NCBI GenBank assembly: GCA_036936605.1
Contig: JAUPFV010000001.1
Span: 117,436,771-117,500,770, forward strand
DNA from: Limnanthes douglasii subsp. nivea
Lineage: Eukaryota > Streptophyta > Magnoliopsida > Brassicales > Limnanthaceae
Reading direction: 5' to 3'
Length of the DNA stretch: 64,000 bases
The translations under genes and the position numbers were made by a program. Below, piece after piece: positions 30,662-39,639 of this stretch; the first letter of the stretch is position 1; each line of letters starts with the position of its first letter. The notes beneath the pieces are model-generated. The model did no database searches, was not told the origin of the DNA, and saw only the letters and a list, made by a program, of their open reading frames with translations.

Positions 30662-33600
30662 GAGGGCCTTTCTGGGGGTGAGGGTGAAATTGATGACCCC
30701 AGAGAGACCCCCGGAGTGTTGATCCCAGTTGAGGAGGTTGAAACACATTGCTTGGAAGAAGGGAAAATTGTCAAGATAGGGTCCAAAATGCCACCAATGT
30801 TGAAAGAAGGTATGTTGAAATTCTTAAAAGACCATCAGCATGTTTTTGCTTGGTGCAACGCTGATGTTACTGGAGTTCCATCAGAGGTGATTTCCCATCA
30901 CCTATCTGTCCGGAGAGACGTGGCGCCAGTAGTGCAAAAGAGGAGAGCTTTCTCAAAAGAAAAGGCTGATATCATTGTACAAGAGGTTGACAGACTCACG
31001 AAGATGGGGCACATTAAAGAATCTCAGTACCCTTTGTGGACTGCCAATCCAGTCTTGGTAAAAAAGAAAAACGGTAAATGGCGAATGTGCATTGACTTCA
31101 CAGACCTCAACCGAGCTTGCCCAAAAGATCTGTATCCAGTTCCCCGGATAGACCAGTTAGTAGATTCTACTTCTGGAAACAAGCTGCTCTCCTTCATGGA
31201 TGCCTTCTCCGGGTACAATCAAATCCAGGTGAATCCAAAAGATCAAGAGCATACTACTTTTGTTACTGATAGAGGTCTGCACTGCTATAAGGTGATGCCT
31301 TTTGGCTTGAAAAATGCTGGGGCTACTTATCAAAGGTTAGTCAATAAAGCATTTGCTGATCAGATTGGAAGAAATATGGAGGTCTACATTGATGATATGA
31401 TGGTGAAAAGTATGGATGAGCAGCTACACTTGTCCGACCTCCAGGAGACTTTTGCCAACCTCGCTAAGGTGAATTTAAAGTTAAATCCTGAAAAATGTGT
31501 GTTCGGAGTGCAGTCCGGGAAGTTCTTGGGGTATATTATAAGTGAGCATGGAATACAGCCCGACCCGGACCAACTCAATGCCTTGTTCCAAATGGAGCCT
31601 CCACGAAATATTAAAGAAGTGCAGCGATTAACGGGGAGGTTATCAGCTTTGAACAGATTCATCTCCAGGTCTTCGGACAGATGTGCTCCATTTTTTCAAA
31701 CCTTGAAGGGTGCAAAAGGGTTTGAGTGGACACCACAGTGTGATGAGGCATTCAATGAAATTAAGAAGCATCTGTCCTCTCCCAAGACTTTGTTCAAACC
31801 AATTGATGGGGAGACTCTCTTCGTATATCTGGCTGTTTCGAGTTGTGCCATTAGTGCTGTGTTAGTAAGGGAGGTTGATGGGTATCCTCACCCAGTGTAC
31901 TATATCAGCAAAAGCTTGATTGATGCTGAGAAGCGTTACTTGAAACTTGAAAAACTAGCATTGGCCTTGGTGATAGCTGCAAGAAAGATGAGGCCTTATT
32001 TTCAGGCTCATCCTATTATTGTCCGGACATCTTTCCCTTTAAAGAATGTCCTTCAAAAAGCAGACATTTCAAGCCGAATGACAAAGTGGTCAGTAGAGTT
32101 GGGGGACTTCGACATAGACTTTGCTCCTCGAACAGCGGTAAAAGCTCAAGCTGTGGCTGATTTTCTGGTCGAATTCCATTCTGATAGGGACTCAGAACAA
32201 CCTGCTAATTCAAAAGACAAAAAAGTGTGGATTGTCCGAACAGACGGAGGGTCCAGTGCCATAGGATCTGGGGCAGGAATATGTCTCACTTCCCCCTATG
32301 GGGACAACATGTTCCAAGCTATTTGTTTTGCTTTCAGGGCGTCCAATAATGAGTCCGAATACGAAGCAGCTATAGCTGGGTTGAAATTGGCTTACATCTG
32401 TGGAGCAAAAAGGGTCAAGCTGCTAAGTGACTCTCAATTGCTTGTCCACCATGCCTTGGGCCTGTCAGAAGCTAGAAAGGAACAATTGATCAAATATTTA
32501 CTTCTCTTGAAAAATGAGGCAATGAAGTTTAAAGCTGTTGTCTATGAGCATATTCCCCGGGCAGAGAATGAGTTAGCAGACTCGTTGGCAACAATAGCAT
32601 ATACGGAGTCCTATCCATGGATCCATGTGCTTGAAAGTCCTTCTATTCAACTTGATGAAGGGGAGAAAGAGGAAGTCTTTGAAATACAAGTAAATCAGCC
32701 TCAGGATTGGAGGTCTCCTCTTATACAATATCTGTCCGATGGCATCATACCTTTGAATAAATCACAAGCCAGAACGTTAAAGCACAAGGCTCGTGGTTTC
32801 ATCATGATTAGAGAGGTCTTGTACAAGAAATCCTATAGCAAACCTCTCCTACGCTGTTTAGGAGATCATGAGTCGCAGATGGTTCTCTCCGAATTGCATG
32901 ATGGTGAGGGATCAGCTCATTGTGGATTTAGAGCGTTGACAAGAAGAGTGCTTCTCTCCGGATATTATTGGCCTTCAATAATGAAAGATGCCAAGGAACT
33001 GGTAAGAAGGTGTGACCCATGCCAGAGGTACAACAATGAAATTCATGTACCAGCCATTCCTTTGGAATCAATTTCTGAGCCTATCCCTTTTGCTCGATGG
33101 GGATTGGACTTAGTTGGGCCTCTCCCTATGGCGTTCGGAGGGCGTAAAACCATAATCGTAGCCATTGACTACTTTTCGAAGTGGATAGAAGCAGCCCCCT
33201 TGGCAGGGACAACATCAAAGGCGGTTATAAAATTCATTCTATCCAACATATGTTGCAGATTTGGTGTCCCCCAGAAAATAACAACAGACAATGGGCCACA
33301 GTTTGACAACAGAGAAATGGAGAGCTTCTGTGCCTCAAGGGGTATTCAGCACTGCTTTTCTTCACCTTTCCACCCACAGGCCAATGGGCAAGTTGAAGTG
33401 GCTAATAGAACTATACTGTATGGTTTAAAGAAAAATTTGGAAGGGGCTGCTGGGAAGTGGCCTAGTTATTTACAAGAAGTCTTGTGGGCCTACCGGACAA
33501 CACCTGGGGCTGCAACACAAGAATCACCTTTTGCCTTGGTCTATGGGATGGATGCAGTAGCCCCCATAGAGAAGACACTTCCCTCCTTTCGAGTCCACAA

Positions 33601-33943
33601 CTTCTCCGGACAGGCTAATGAAATGGCAGTTAGAAATCAACTTGATTTAATTGAAGAAAGGCGAGTAAAAGCTCATCTTAGAATGGCACACTATCAAGGC
33701 TTGATGAGAAGCAGGTTTGCTTCTAAAGTTAAAAGAAGGGACTTTCAACCAGGAGATAAGGTATTGAGGAAAGTTTTCTTGCATACCAAGGAGAAGCTCT
33801 TCGGAAAGCTGGCCCCAACTTGGGAGGGTCCCTATACTGTGGTTGAAAGAATCAAGCCTGGGACATACTGGTTGGAAGACAAAGATGGCAGGGTTTTAAC
33901 TCACCCTTGGAATATTGAACACCTTCGAATGTACTTAGAATAA
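30656..33943 (+). CDS. element 1 Pol: RT, RNase H, archaeal-type RNase H, integrase
   Basis: The frame is open from the codon after the amber to a TAA at 33943; no AUG start is needed if translated by readthrough. RT shows WRMCIDF, FMDAFSGYNQI, PFGLKNAGATYQ and the catalytic YIDDM at about 31387. The first RNase H (YLAVSSCAISAVL ... VYYISK) is of the degenerate Tat type. The second RNase H has VRTDGGSS, NNESEYEAA and LSDSQLL, giving the D-E-D set. Integrase has the His-His-Cys-Cys finger (HDGEGSAHCG ... CDPCQ), WGLDLVGPLP, TTDNGPQFDN and HPQANGQVEVANRT (D,D,E), and a C-terminal GPYTVVERIKPGTYWL module. All key residues are present, so the enzymes look functional. Confidence 0.95.
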   Translation, partial: QFEGLSGGEGEIDDPRETPGVLIPVEEVETHCLEEGKIVKIGSKMPPMLKEGMLKFLKDHQHVFAWCNADVTGVPSEVISHHLSVRRDVAPVVQKRRAFSKEKADIIVQEVDRLTKMGHIKESQYPLWTANPVLVKKKNGKWRMCIDFTDLNRACPKDLYPVPRIDQLVDSTSGNKLLSFMDAFSGYNQIQVNPKDQEHTTFVTDRGLHCYKVMPFGLKNAGATYQRLVNKAFADQIGRNMEVYIDDMMVKSMDEQLHLSDLQETFANLAKVNLKLNPEKCVFGVQSGKFLGYIISEHGIQPDPDQLNALFQMEPPRNIKEVQRLTGRLSALNRFISRSSDRCAPFFQTLKGAKGFEWTPQCDEAFNEIKKHLSSPKTLFKPIDGETLFVYLAVSSCAISAVLVREVDGYPHPVYYISKSLIDAEKRYLKLEKLALALVIAARKMRPYFQAHPIIVRTSFPLKNVLQKADISSRMTKWSVELGDFDIDFAPRTAVKAQAVADFLVEFHSDRDSEQPANSKDKKVWIVRTDGGSSAIGSGAGICLTSPYGDNMFQAICFAFRASNNESEYEAAIAGLKLAYICGAKRVKLLSDSQLLVHHALGLSEARKEQLIKYLLLLKNEAMKFKAVVYEHIPRAENELADSLATIAYTESYPWIHVLESPSIQLDEGEKEEVFEIQVNQPQDWRSPLIQYLSDGIIPLNKSQARTLKHKARGFIMIREVLYKKSYSKPLLRCLGDHESQMVLSELHDGEGSAHCGFRALTRRVLLSGYYWPSIMKDAKELVRRCDPCQRYNNEIHVPAIPLESISEPIPFARWGLDLVGPLPMAFGGRKTIIVAIDYFSKWIEAAPLAGTTSKAVIKFILSNICCRFGVPQKITTDNGPQFDNREMESFCASRGIQHCFSSPFHPQANGQVEVANRTILYGLKKNLEGAAGKWPSYLQEVLWAYRTTPGAATQESPFALVYGMDAVAPIEKTLPSFRVHNFSGQANEMAVRNQLDLIEERRVKAHLRMAHYQGLMRSRFASKVKRRDFQPGDKVLRKVFLHTKEKLFGKLAPTWEGPYTVVERIKPGTYWLEDKDGRVLTHPWNIEHLRMYLE

Positions 33944-34408
33944 AACTTATATAAATATTTACTTGTTTGAAACATCTATGTAAATATTTGGGGGCATACT
34001 ACTACCTCTCTCCGGCGTCACGGAGAGCTTTAAATGAAACTTGGAGCCTTCTTGAATAATTTTCTAAGTTTTTGCAAAATTCTGTTGATTGTCATACTAT
34101 TCGGACTGAAAGGTCTAAGGGCTACTTAAATTCTAGCCAGAGAAACTAAACGCTCTCACAACACGATGATTTGAAATTACTTAAACTCTAAGATATTTAA
34201 ACAGACTATGAAATAAGAGAGTGGTTGAGCAAGATAAAACTTTCATTCAACAAGTTTAAAATTGCCTTGGCCTTCCAAGGACTTTTTAAAACAAGTTTGA
34301 GCACAATACAAAAATCTGTCCGGATAAAACGGACAACATCACAAAAAAGGTGCCTTGGCCTTCCAAGGACTTTGGTTCAAGTAAAAGATAAACAAAACAG
34401 ATTATAAA
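33944..34408. other. element 1 spacer between pol and antisense gene
   Basis: Non-coding. Two copies of GCCTTGGCCTTCCAAGGACTTT (34263 and 34351 regions) surround a short stretch; the same pair exists in element 2 (about 61591 and 61678). The copies contain the palindrome CCTTGGCCTTCCAAGG. This is the place where Retand elements are known to carry a tandem repeat, and where the 3' ends of the two opposing transcripts would meet. Confidence 0.6.
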
Positions 34409-37367
34409 TTAAGGAGGAGCCTTTGAAGATGGCTCACCCTCATCTGTTCTCTTGCCCTTGATGTTGCTTTTTTCCTCAATGACCTTCTTGCCTTTGGGGT
34501 CAACCTCTTCCTCACCCGGACTCTCTCCGGTTTCCTCTTCATCACCAAACGAGGATATATCAGTGTACCCTTCATCAACCATGGTCCAGTAGGGGAGATC
34601 ATCGTCGTCCACATAACGCCATAAGTCCCCTAGTCTCCTCTTCTGGAACTTCTCATGGAACAAGAGGACCATGTCGGACTTCACTTTCTCAACCATTAAT
34701 TCTTCACTCCGTATCATCTCCCTGGCATAAGCGTTGATTTTGGCCTTGATCCTGGCCTCTTGATCCTTCACCAAAGCATCTTTCTCCTCAACAGCCTGAG
34801 TCACTGCATTCTCTAAAGCAAGTTTGTTAGTGGTCAGGTTGGTGACAATCTTCTCCTTTGCTGCAGTTTCTCCCCTTGATGCTGCCAAGTCCTTCTCCAA
34901 TCCGGACAGCTTAGCCCGGAGATCTTTCACAGTCTCTTCTAAAGAAGCAACTTTTGTGTTGCTTTTCTCTTGATTCTCTTTTAGCTGTTCGTTTGACTCC
35001 TTAAGCAAGTCAACCTTAGTAGTGGCAGTCCTGAGGTCATCGGACAGTTTCTCCTTCTCAGACTTAAGTTCTTTGATGGTTTCTGCCTGACTCCGGACTT
35101 GCCTTTCCAGGGTGAGTACTGGTTGTACGTTGCTAAGGAGGGAATGAGCTATAACATCCCTCTTGCTGGAGACCAAGAAAGTTTTACCATTGAAGTTTAC
35201 TGTGTTGGAACTACTGGGAGGAACATATGGCCCTGCGAACTCATCTCTTGACAGGCCAAGGAAGTAATCACCTAGGGGGCCCAGACCGGTGACGTCCACT
35301 TCATCCATATTAATCTCTCCTCTATCCACTTCATCAGTGTGAAATTCCATTGGAATCCCTTCATTAAGATTCCCTGGGATCTCTTCGGCTAAGGTTGGAT
35401 CAGTTGGGAAAGTGGGCTCCGGGTCTCGGAGAGCAAGCTCCTCTCCTTGGGAAATCTTCTTCTTTTTGACCTCCCTATCAGCACTGTCACTCGTTTGCTT
35501 ACGAGTCCGTTTAGAAGCCCTTGAGGGTTTTGGGGACTTCACTCTTTGTTGCTCGCTCTCCTGTTCTACCACTTGTAGAAGGTTTGCATCGACTTGAGCC
35601 TGAGCTGGCACCTCTGAACCTGTTGGGACCTCTTTCTCAGCATCCTCTACCGCTTTCCTGCTTTTCTTCTTCTTGCCCTTCATTTTACTGGGGGCTTTGG
35701 CCCGGACAGGAAGGAAGAGGGTCCCATCTAACTCATGAGACCTTCTCAGAACTACATCCTCATCAGGTGGGTGGAGAACTCCTCCCAGGATAGATCCCTC
35801 CGGCATGTGGTGTTCCACAGATGGGATCTCGCTAAATTCCCAGGGGTAAAAGCCTTGTGAAACCGGTTCTCCCAGTTCTCTGCGGCCCATGCATTTATCT
35901 TGCCACAGGTGACCTGTCCGGCTTTTAGGTAGTCTCCAAATTCTTTTGGCAGCTCTAATGAAACAAGAAAGTAGCTAGTTAGCATAAAGTTAATGAAAAG
36001 AGAAATTCGAACAGAAACTTAAAGGAAAACTTACGATCGCTCCTCCATCTACTTCGAAGAAGGCTAGGATTCTCCCCGACCTTGATTTTATTGCCATTCT
36101 CCCATGAGCCACTTACAAATAAAAACTGGCTCCTCCACTTACTCTCCGACTCCAGGAGATCATCGACGGCTTTCAAGTCATTCCCCATATTAAAGTGATA
36201 GAAAGGGAACTGATGGTGTTTGCACAAACTAGCAACAGCAGCGAACTCTTCCATTGGAAGAGGAATTCCGGACAACCTAGATGCCATAATGCATGACATC
36301 AAGGTGTACCATCCGTTAGGGCTTAGCTGTGATGGACATAGCTTGACTAGGTGGAAATAGCGCACTATCTCTGGATCCAGTGGGAACCTAAGTCCCCAAT
36401 TGAATAGCTCCGTAAAGAAGACTATCTCGTTCCTTTTACAATCCATTGGGGTCTCCGGATCGATGAGAATTCGGATTTTAACGTTTTCAGGGATCCCCCA
36501 CTTGGTGCGAAACCGTCCCAAATCTCTAGTATGGATAAACGCATACTTGGTCTTTAACAGAGACAAAAGATACTTGAACTCTACCTTGTGAAAGCAGGGC
36601 CCTACTCTCCCTTCGAGGCTCTCCGGCAGATCCGGACGCCTCAGATATAAGTCCTCTTTGCCCTTCTTGGCAACAACTATAGCAGTGTCAGCTTGTCCGG
36701 AAGACTCGGACTCAAACCTAACCTCCTCAGTGGAGTCTTCCATCCTCTCCTCCATTATTGTTGGGGGAGCTTCTGCAGAAACAGCCCGGGGAGGGATGAA
36801 GCTTGGCACAGCTGATCCTCCGGACTGGTGGCTCGATGTATGTTTTTGAGTTCTCACCTCAGTTTGAGTTTCTGAGGTCGAGATTTCCTTGGGAGGTAGT
36901 GGACTACTAGCCTCCGGACCAACCGGCCTTTCCCGGAGAGTCCTAACAGTTGCCCCGGACCCTGAATCGCTGGTATTTTTTGAAGAAAGTCCCTTAACCA
37001 ATCTGCTTGGTCTTTTCATGATTAGTTTGTCTGGAGAATGGTCGGAGTCGGACCCCATGGCAATAAAGGTGGATTTCTTCCTGACACTTGTGACAACGAC
37101 CCCCGGTTCGACAATGGGGATTGACTCTTGGACTGATGAGCAAGAAACTATAGGGGAGAGTGTTGATTGAAAAAGCTTTCTAGGTTTTGTACCTTTCGAA
37201 GAAGACGAAACTCTATCAGATTCTTCGATTGAAGGGGCTGGTTTCTCGACAGGCGACGCTGGAAGCCCTGCTGCAAGTCTTTTCTCTTTTTCAACCCGTT
37301 GAGCTTTCTCCAATTCTGAAAGATTAAGCCAGCCACCCTTGATTAGAGTTGTTCTTGCTGTGAACAT
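34409..37367 (-). pseudogene. element 1 antisense gene: spliced, coiled-coil protein with 'putative gypsy type transposon' domain; one frameshift
   Basis: Exon A is 36035-37367 (ATG at 37367, MFTARTTLIKGG). The intron is 35955-36034 (80 nt; GATC/GTAAGTTT ... TTCATTAG/AGCTG). Exon B is 34409-35954. Exon A has a Ser/Pro-rich disordered start, then from about residue 270 a domain with RTKWGIPE, ELFNWGLRFPLDPEIVRYFH, NGWYTLMSCIMASRLSG and FLFVSGSWE, typical of the plant 'putative gypsy type transposon' (PF04195-like) family. Exon B gives KEFGDYLKAGQ, a basic Lys-rich patch that could act in nuclear import, a long coiled coil and an acidic tail. One base is missing near 35767 relative to element 2, breaking the frame. 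A TATA box (CTATAAAT, minus strand, about 37460-37470) lies about 95 bp upstream. Function unknown. Confidence 0.85.
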
Positions 37368-37782
37368 AAAACAACTAAGGAAAGTTTGAAGTTTTAGAGA
37401 GATGAAGTTTTGAGTGAAATGGCAAAGTGAAAGTGAAAATGAGACCGTGAAAGACAAATGGAATTTATAGTAAATGTAAAAAAGGGTTTGATTCCTAGGA
37501 GAATCCGAAAAGTTGGGCAATGATTAAAAACGGCGCTGACATCATCAATAGCATTTAAAGAAGTAACTTATTCGAGAAAGTGGTGCAACTTTCAAGGTGA
37601 AAAAACGGCTAAAAGTAACCAACCAGAGAGTGACACGTGTCCCACTACCTCTGACAAAGAACCGTTTGGAATTTGTAACGATTGCTCTGTCCGGATCCGT
37701 CTTCAACTCTTCGAATTGGAAGACCACTTCCTAAGTCGGACTGTTTTTCAGTTCTTTAACAAGGACACTTGTTCAAATACCT

Positions 37783-37792
37783 AAAAAAGGGG
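37783..37792 (+). other. element 1 polypurine tract
   Basis: AAAAAAGGGG four bases before the 3' LTR start, the expected position for priming plus-strand DNA synthesis. Confidence 0.8.
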
Positions 37793-37796
37793 CTTC

Positions 37797-38290
37797 TGAT
37801 GAGTCCGAATTCGAAGAGCTCCCCGGAAGGATAGTCTAAAGTAAATCACCCCGTAAATTCGGACAGACTCCAAGACTTCAATTCAAACAGCACTGATTGA
37901 ACCGGACAGATGATCTCGAACACTGCAAGCATAAGGCAGTTCGAACTATGACTAAAGTACTAAAAAACCTAATCACTGTCTGACTAAGCTACCTGTACAT
38001 CTGCTTAAAACTCATGGGTCTTTAAACATGACCCGGGTCCATTAAACTTGACCCGAAAGCCCATAAGGGCCCAAATATCATACTATAAATACCCAACCAC
38101 CAGCATTAACTATAAAAAAAGAAAAATTAACTGCTGCCAGGCTGCTTAATTCTCTCTCCACCCTTAAAACACCCTGAAACACTTTGAAACACCTTTAAAC
38201 ACCACCATACCACCGTGAAACACCCTTACACCGTCTTAAAACTCCACTTGAAATTACCAGCCTACCCTCAGGCTACTTTTATCCACACCA
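37797..38290 (+). repeat. element 1 3' LTR
   Basis: Nearly identical to 27754-28239, with three substitutions and an 8-bp tandem duplication (AGACTCCAAGACTTC instead of AGACTTC). It is followed by the TATAC duplication. Confidence 0.95.
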
Positions 38291-38356
38291 TATACCATTG
38301 ATCCTTCCCATGTTTAACCGATGTGAGATGTAGGACTTTGTGTCTCCACCTTAACA
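38291..38356 (+). repeat. TRIM-like repeat copy A, right part
   Basis: TATACCATTGATCCTTCCCATGTTTAACCGATGTGAGATG... to ACCTTAACA. Together with 27620-27753 it restores a single repeat unit that matches 39126-39356, showing element 1 landed inside it. Confidence 0.7.
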
Positions 38357-38431
38357 ATACTCCTCTCGAACAAAGTACCACTTCAGCCTCCTCTCAATTG
38401 ACTTCCATATGCGTGCTCTACTCAGGTTCAA

Positions 38432-38745
38432 GGCGGATCTATCTGCTCAATATCAGATGAAATTGTGCCGCTCCTTGACCCAGCCACCTGCTTGATGAGC
38501 TATTATGCACTTCATCTATAGATGAGGTTGCGCTGCTCCTTGTTCAAGCCACCTGTTTAATGAGGCATCATGTGCTCCATCTATAGATAACACTACACCG
38601 CTTCTTGATCAATCCACCTGTTTGATGAGCCATCAGGTGCTCCATCTATAGATGACACTGCACCGTTTGTTGATCAATCCATCTGCTTGATGAGCCATCA
38701 GGTGCTCCATCTATAGATGATACTGCACCGCTCTTTGACCACTAG
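38432..38745. repeat. 65-bp tandem repeat, about 4.5 copies
   Basis: Unit starts at GAGCCATCAGGTGCTCCATC-type positions 38497, 38562, 38627 and 38692, exactly 65 bp apart. Partial units lie at both ends. Copies diverge by up to about 15%. A related single unit (TGCTTGATGAGCCACGAGCACTCC) appears near 38980. Confidence 0.9.
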
Positions 38746-38910
38746 TCTGATATTGTCCGCTTTGGGCCCATTGGCCCGTACGAATTTGCTTTTGGTCCAC
38801 TTCCAAAAGGCCTCACACTAGTTGAGATATTTTCCGCTTTGGGCCCATTGATCCTTCTCATGTTTAATCGATTTGAGATGTGGGACTTTGGTCAACATCT
38901 CCTATTAGAC
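38742..38910 (+). repeat. TRIM-like repeat copy B
   Basis: GATATTGTCCGCTTTGGGCC, GGTCCACTTCCAAAAGGCCT, then CATTGATCCTTCTCATGTTTAATCGAT and GATGTGGGACTTTGG. An internal duplication of TTTTCCGCTTTGGGCCCATT is visible. The left end is missing. Confidence 0.65.
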
Positions 38911-39125
38911 CATACTGTCTTGTTCATTAGCGCCATACTCTAGTAAAGTACCATTGTCTTGATACACTCCCAATCAAGTCACACTGCTTGATGAGCCACG
39001 AGCACTCCAAACTAGGATCTCTAGAGCAAACCAATCACCTTGAGCATGACTACTGGTTCATCATGTTTGACTTCCGAGAATTTTACCACCATCACATTCT
39101 GTTTGGGCCTGAAGCTCTAATACTT

Positions 39126-39356
39126 ATTTTGGGAATATGTGTATCGCATATTCCGCCTCTGTATATAAGTATGAACAATCTGATCTCAATCTTAGTATGA
39201 TATTGTCCACTTTGGGCCCGAAGGACCGCACAGTTTTGATTTTGGTCCACTTCCAAAAGGTCTCATACTAGTTGAGATATGTTCTTACTTATATACAATT
39301 GATAATTCTCATGTTTAACTGATGTGGGATATGGGTCTTTCGTCGCCACCTTAACA
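39126..39356 (+). repeat. TRIM-like repeat copy C
   Basis: From TTTTGGGAATATGTGTATC to ACCTTAACA with the same internal words as copy A and about 35 extra bases near the left end. It is the most complete uninterrupted copy in the window. Copies A, B and C sit around the 65-bp array, so the whole 27620-39356 locus (minus element 1) was repeat-rich before insertion. Confidence 0.65.
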
Positions 39357-39639
39357 ATACGATTGCTTTTTCCGGTCAACAAGTTCATTTCTAGGTTTAT
39401 ATCTTTGCATTGTCAGTGCATCCCTTCCGCACAACCTGTATATACCATTTACACTACTAATACTGAGGACCATAGGTACCGGTAGTGCATGGGTACATGA
39501 TGAACTACACATGCCCACTTCATGCATAACAATATACATAACACTCCACTATCATTACATATACCTAGCATTGACAGTGCACCTTATTTATTTGTTTATA
39601 TCATTTTAATATGGATTTGTTTTAATTTTATCTCATGTA

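Larger units (their letters stand above)
27754..38290 (+). mobile_element. element 1: complete young Tat/Retand-like LTR retrotransposon, 10.5 kb
   Basis: LTRs at 27754-28239 (486 bp) and 37797-38290 (494 bp) are flanked by the perfect 5-bp duplication TATAC (27749-27753 and 38291-38295). The order is PBS, gag-protease, amber codon, RT, RNase H, archaeal-type RNase H, integrase, then a gene on the opposite strand, then a polypurine tract. By eye the LTRs differ by three substitutions and one 8-bp duplication (CCAAGACT-like), so the insertion is recent. The sense-strand coding regions are free of visible damage apart from the conserved amber; the antisense gene has one frameshift. The dual RNase H and antisense gene place it in the Tat clade, near Retand-type elements. 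Confidence 0.96.
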
